From positions 1 through 26,199 of the forward strand of contig CAICTM010001594.1 of assembly GCA_903772945.1 (NCBI GenBank): a stretch of DNA of 26,199 nucleotides, written 5' to 3'. The DNA is from Seminavis robusta (lineage: Eukaryota; Bacillariophyta; Bacillariophyceae; Naviculales; Naviculaceae). Below are positions 25,501 through 26,199 of this stretch, in pieces (within the stretch, counting starts at the first letter, position 1; the number at the start of each line of letters is the position of its first letter). Under the pieces are notes generated by a model that worked only from the letters and a program-made list of their open reading frames with translations, was not told the DNA's origin and searched no databases. Both the position numbers and the translations under genes were made by a program.

Positions 25501-26199
25501 GCAAACCTTACTCTTACCATTGGATATCCCGATCGAGATCGAGCCAAACTTCGTCAGATCTCCAAGCTCCCAAGCCCCACCACCTACCAAGAACACTACC
25601 AGCTCTATGGACATGTCCAGAACCTACCCATCTACGACGGAACCGGGTGCATGCCCGACAGCGTCGGGCGATGGGTGTTTGATGGGAGTCGGGTCCGGAA
25701 GCTACAGCTAGACGAGTTGGCCAAGGGCAAAGGAGTCCCTGGGGAATGGCGCGACAAGTCCCTGGAGTTGCCCTACAAGGCCGTGGTGGGAGCCACCGCC
25801 GTACACATCTGGACCGTGGTCTGCGACGCTGTGGCCGGGTGGCTCATCCCCACGCCCAAAGACGGCACGACCTCCTCCAGAGAAACCGACTCAGACACAG
25901 TGACGACGGCCGCCGAAACCTGGGCCGACGACGAAGATGAAGATGAAGACTGGGACTACACCCTACCGGATCTCAGCGAAGGAGGGGAGTGGTACCAGGA
26001 TCGCGTCGAGTCCCTGCGACAGGCTACCCAAGACCTACCCGACCAGGAAGAAGCTTACCAAGACGGACTCGAAGCACTGAAGATTCATAGAGACAACTAC
26101 TCCCCAGCCGGGCCAAAATACCTCCAAGTACTATGGTGGGAATTCCCCCCGGAGCACCAAGAGGCGGTACGCCGGGGATCCTCTATGCGTTTCCTGGTG
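25501..26199 (+). CDS. Partial retroelement polyprotein-like frame, continues beyond window
   Basis: The frame is open for 233 codons from the stop at 25498-25500 to the window end. The first ATG is at 25651, but sequence before it (TLTIGYPDRDRAKLRQISKLP) is already protein-like, so the true start may lie upstream beyond a frame change. Residues include WVFDGSRVRKLQLDELAKG, a strongly acidic stretch (ETWADDEDEDEDWDYTLPDL), and near the edge YLQVLWWEFPPEHQEAVRRG followed by SSMRFLV. The last motif resembles the segment just ahead of the reverse transcriptase in retroelement proteins from algae and other protists, which is from memory. No RT catalytic motif lies within the window. The G/C-ending codons match the rest of the block. 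Confidence 0.5.

Larger units (their letters stand above)
22507..26199 (+). mobile_element. Probable decayed or error-rich retroelement, right end outside window
   Basis: From 22507 on, the DNA is visibly richer in G+C than the genes to the left and protein-like sequence fills the plus strand but hops between frames. A coiled-coil gag-like part is followed after about 300 bases by a pol-like part that remains open at the window edge. No paired terminal repeats can be shown because the right end is missing. The class (LTR, DIRS-like or other) is undetermined. Confidence 0.55.

Noticed and set aside
1..26199. Possibility of a bacterial or phage origin with operons
   Set aside because: No Shine-Dalgarno-spaced gene strings, long intergenic gaps, presequences, a signal-anchor glycosyltransferase and eukaryotic-type TGT argue for a eukaryotic nuclear genome.

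Overview
The window looks like nuclear DNA of a eukaryotic microalga, most likely a diatom. The reasons are indirect: mostly single-exon genes on both strands with intergenic gaps of a few hundred to about 1,200 bases; a eukaryotic-type tRNA-guanine transglycosylase; an exostosin-type glycosyltransferase with a signal anchor; a MetX enzyme with an organelle-like presequence; an ankyrin/LRR-like protein; and intergenic DNA dotted with GCTAGCTAGC and TACCGGTA palindromes. I see no tRNA, rRNA or CRISPR array. The exact species is not provable from the sequence alone.

Layout. Bases 1-483 hold the 5' part of a minus-strand low-complexity Pro/Ala-rich gene that runs off the window. A MTH1-like Nudix protein with an eroded Nudix box follows (1340-1990, +). 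Next is an ADP-ribosyltransferase-fold-like protein whose frame is broken once (2124-3444, -), then a secreted Cys-rich protein built from three 180-residue repeats (4249-5985, -). A repeat-bearing non-coding stretch and a doubtful small acidic ORF (6940-7218, +) lead to queuine tRNA-ribosyltransferase (7555-9204, -), which is divergent from a GT47/exostosin-like enzyme (9651-10934, +). A large ankyrin/LRR-like protein (11169-13166, -) is divergent from a small coiled-coil protein (13547-14191, +). A decayed tandem copy of that small gene lies just downstream (15044-15827). Then come MetX-type acyltransferase (16387-17817, +), a hemerythrin-like HHE protein ending in Cys-Cys (19021-19818, +) and a polytopic membrane protein with a duplicated acidic tail (20045-21499, -).

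From about 21,780 the character changes. An A/T-rich cluster of TGAGAAACT direct and inverted repeats and a long GC-armed hairpin (22334-22388) precede a GC-richer block running to the window end (22507-26199). In that block protein-like sequence jumps repeatedly between the three plus frames: a gag-like region rich in coiled coil, then a still-open acidic frame that resembles the segment ahead of the reverse transcriptase in retroelements. I read this as a decayed or error-rich retroelement truncated by the window edge.

The genes do not form an obvious pathway. MetX (sulfur amino acid synthesis), TGT (tRNA queuosine), Nudix and ART-like (nucleotide chemistry) are neighbours without a visible operon, as expected for a eukaryote. 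I found no convincing new multi-gene system. The most unusual items are the triple-repeat secreted protein, the Nudix fold without its catalytic glutamates, the intact/decayed paralogue pair, the hemerythrin with a Cys-Cys end and the palindromic TGAGAAACT cluster.

Starts were set at the first in-frame ATG. For several genes the longest open frame began with GTG or TTG, and those starts were moved downstream.
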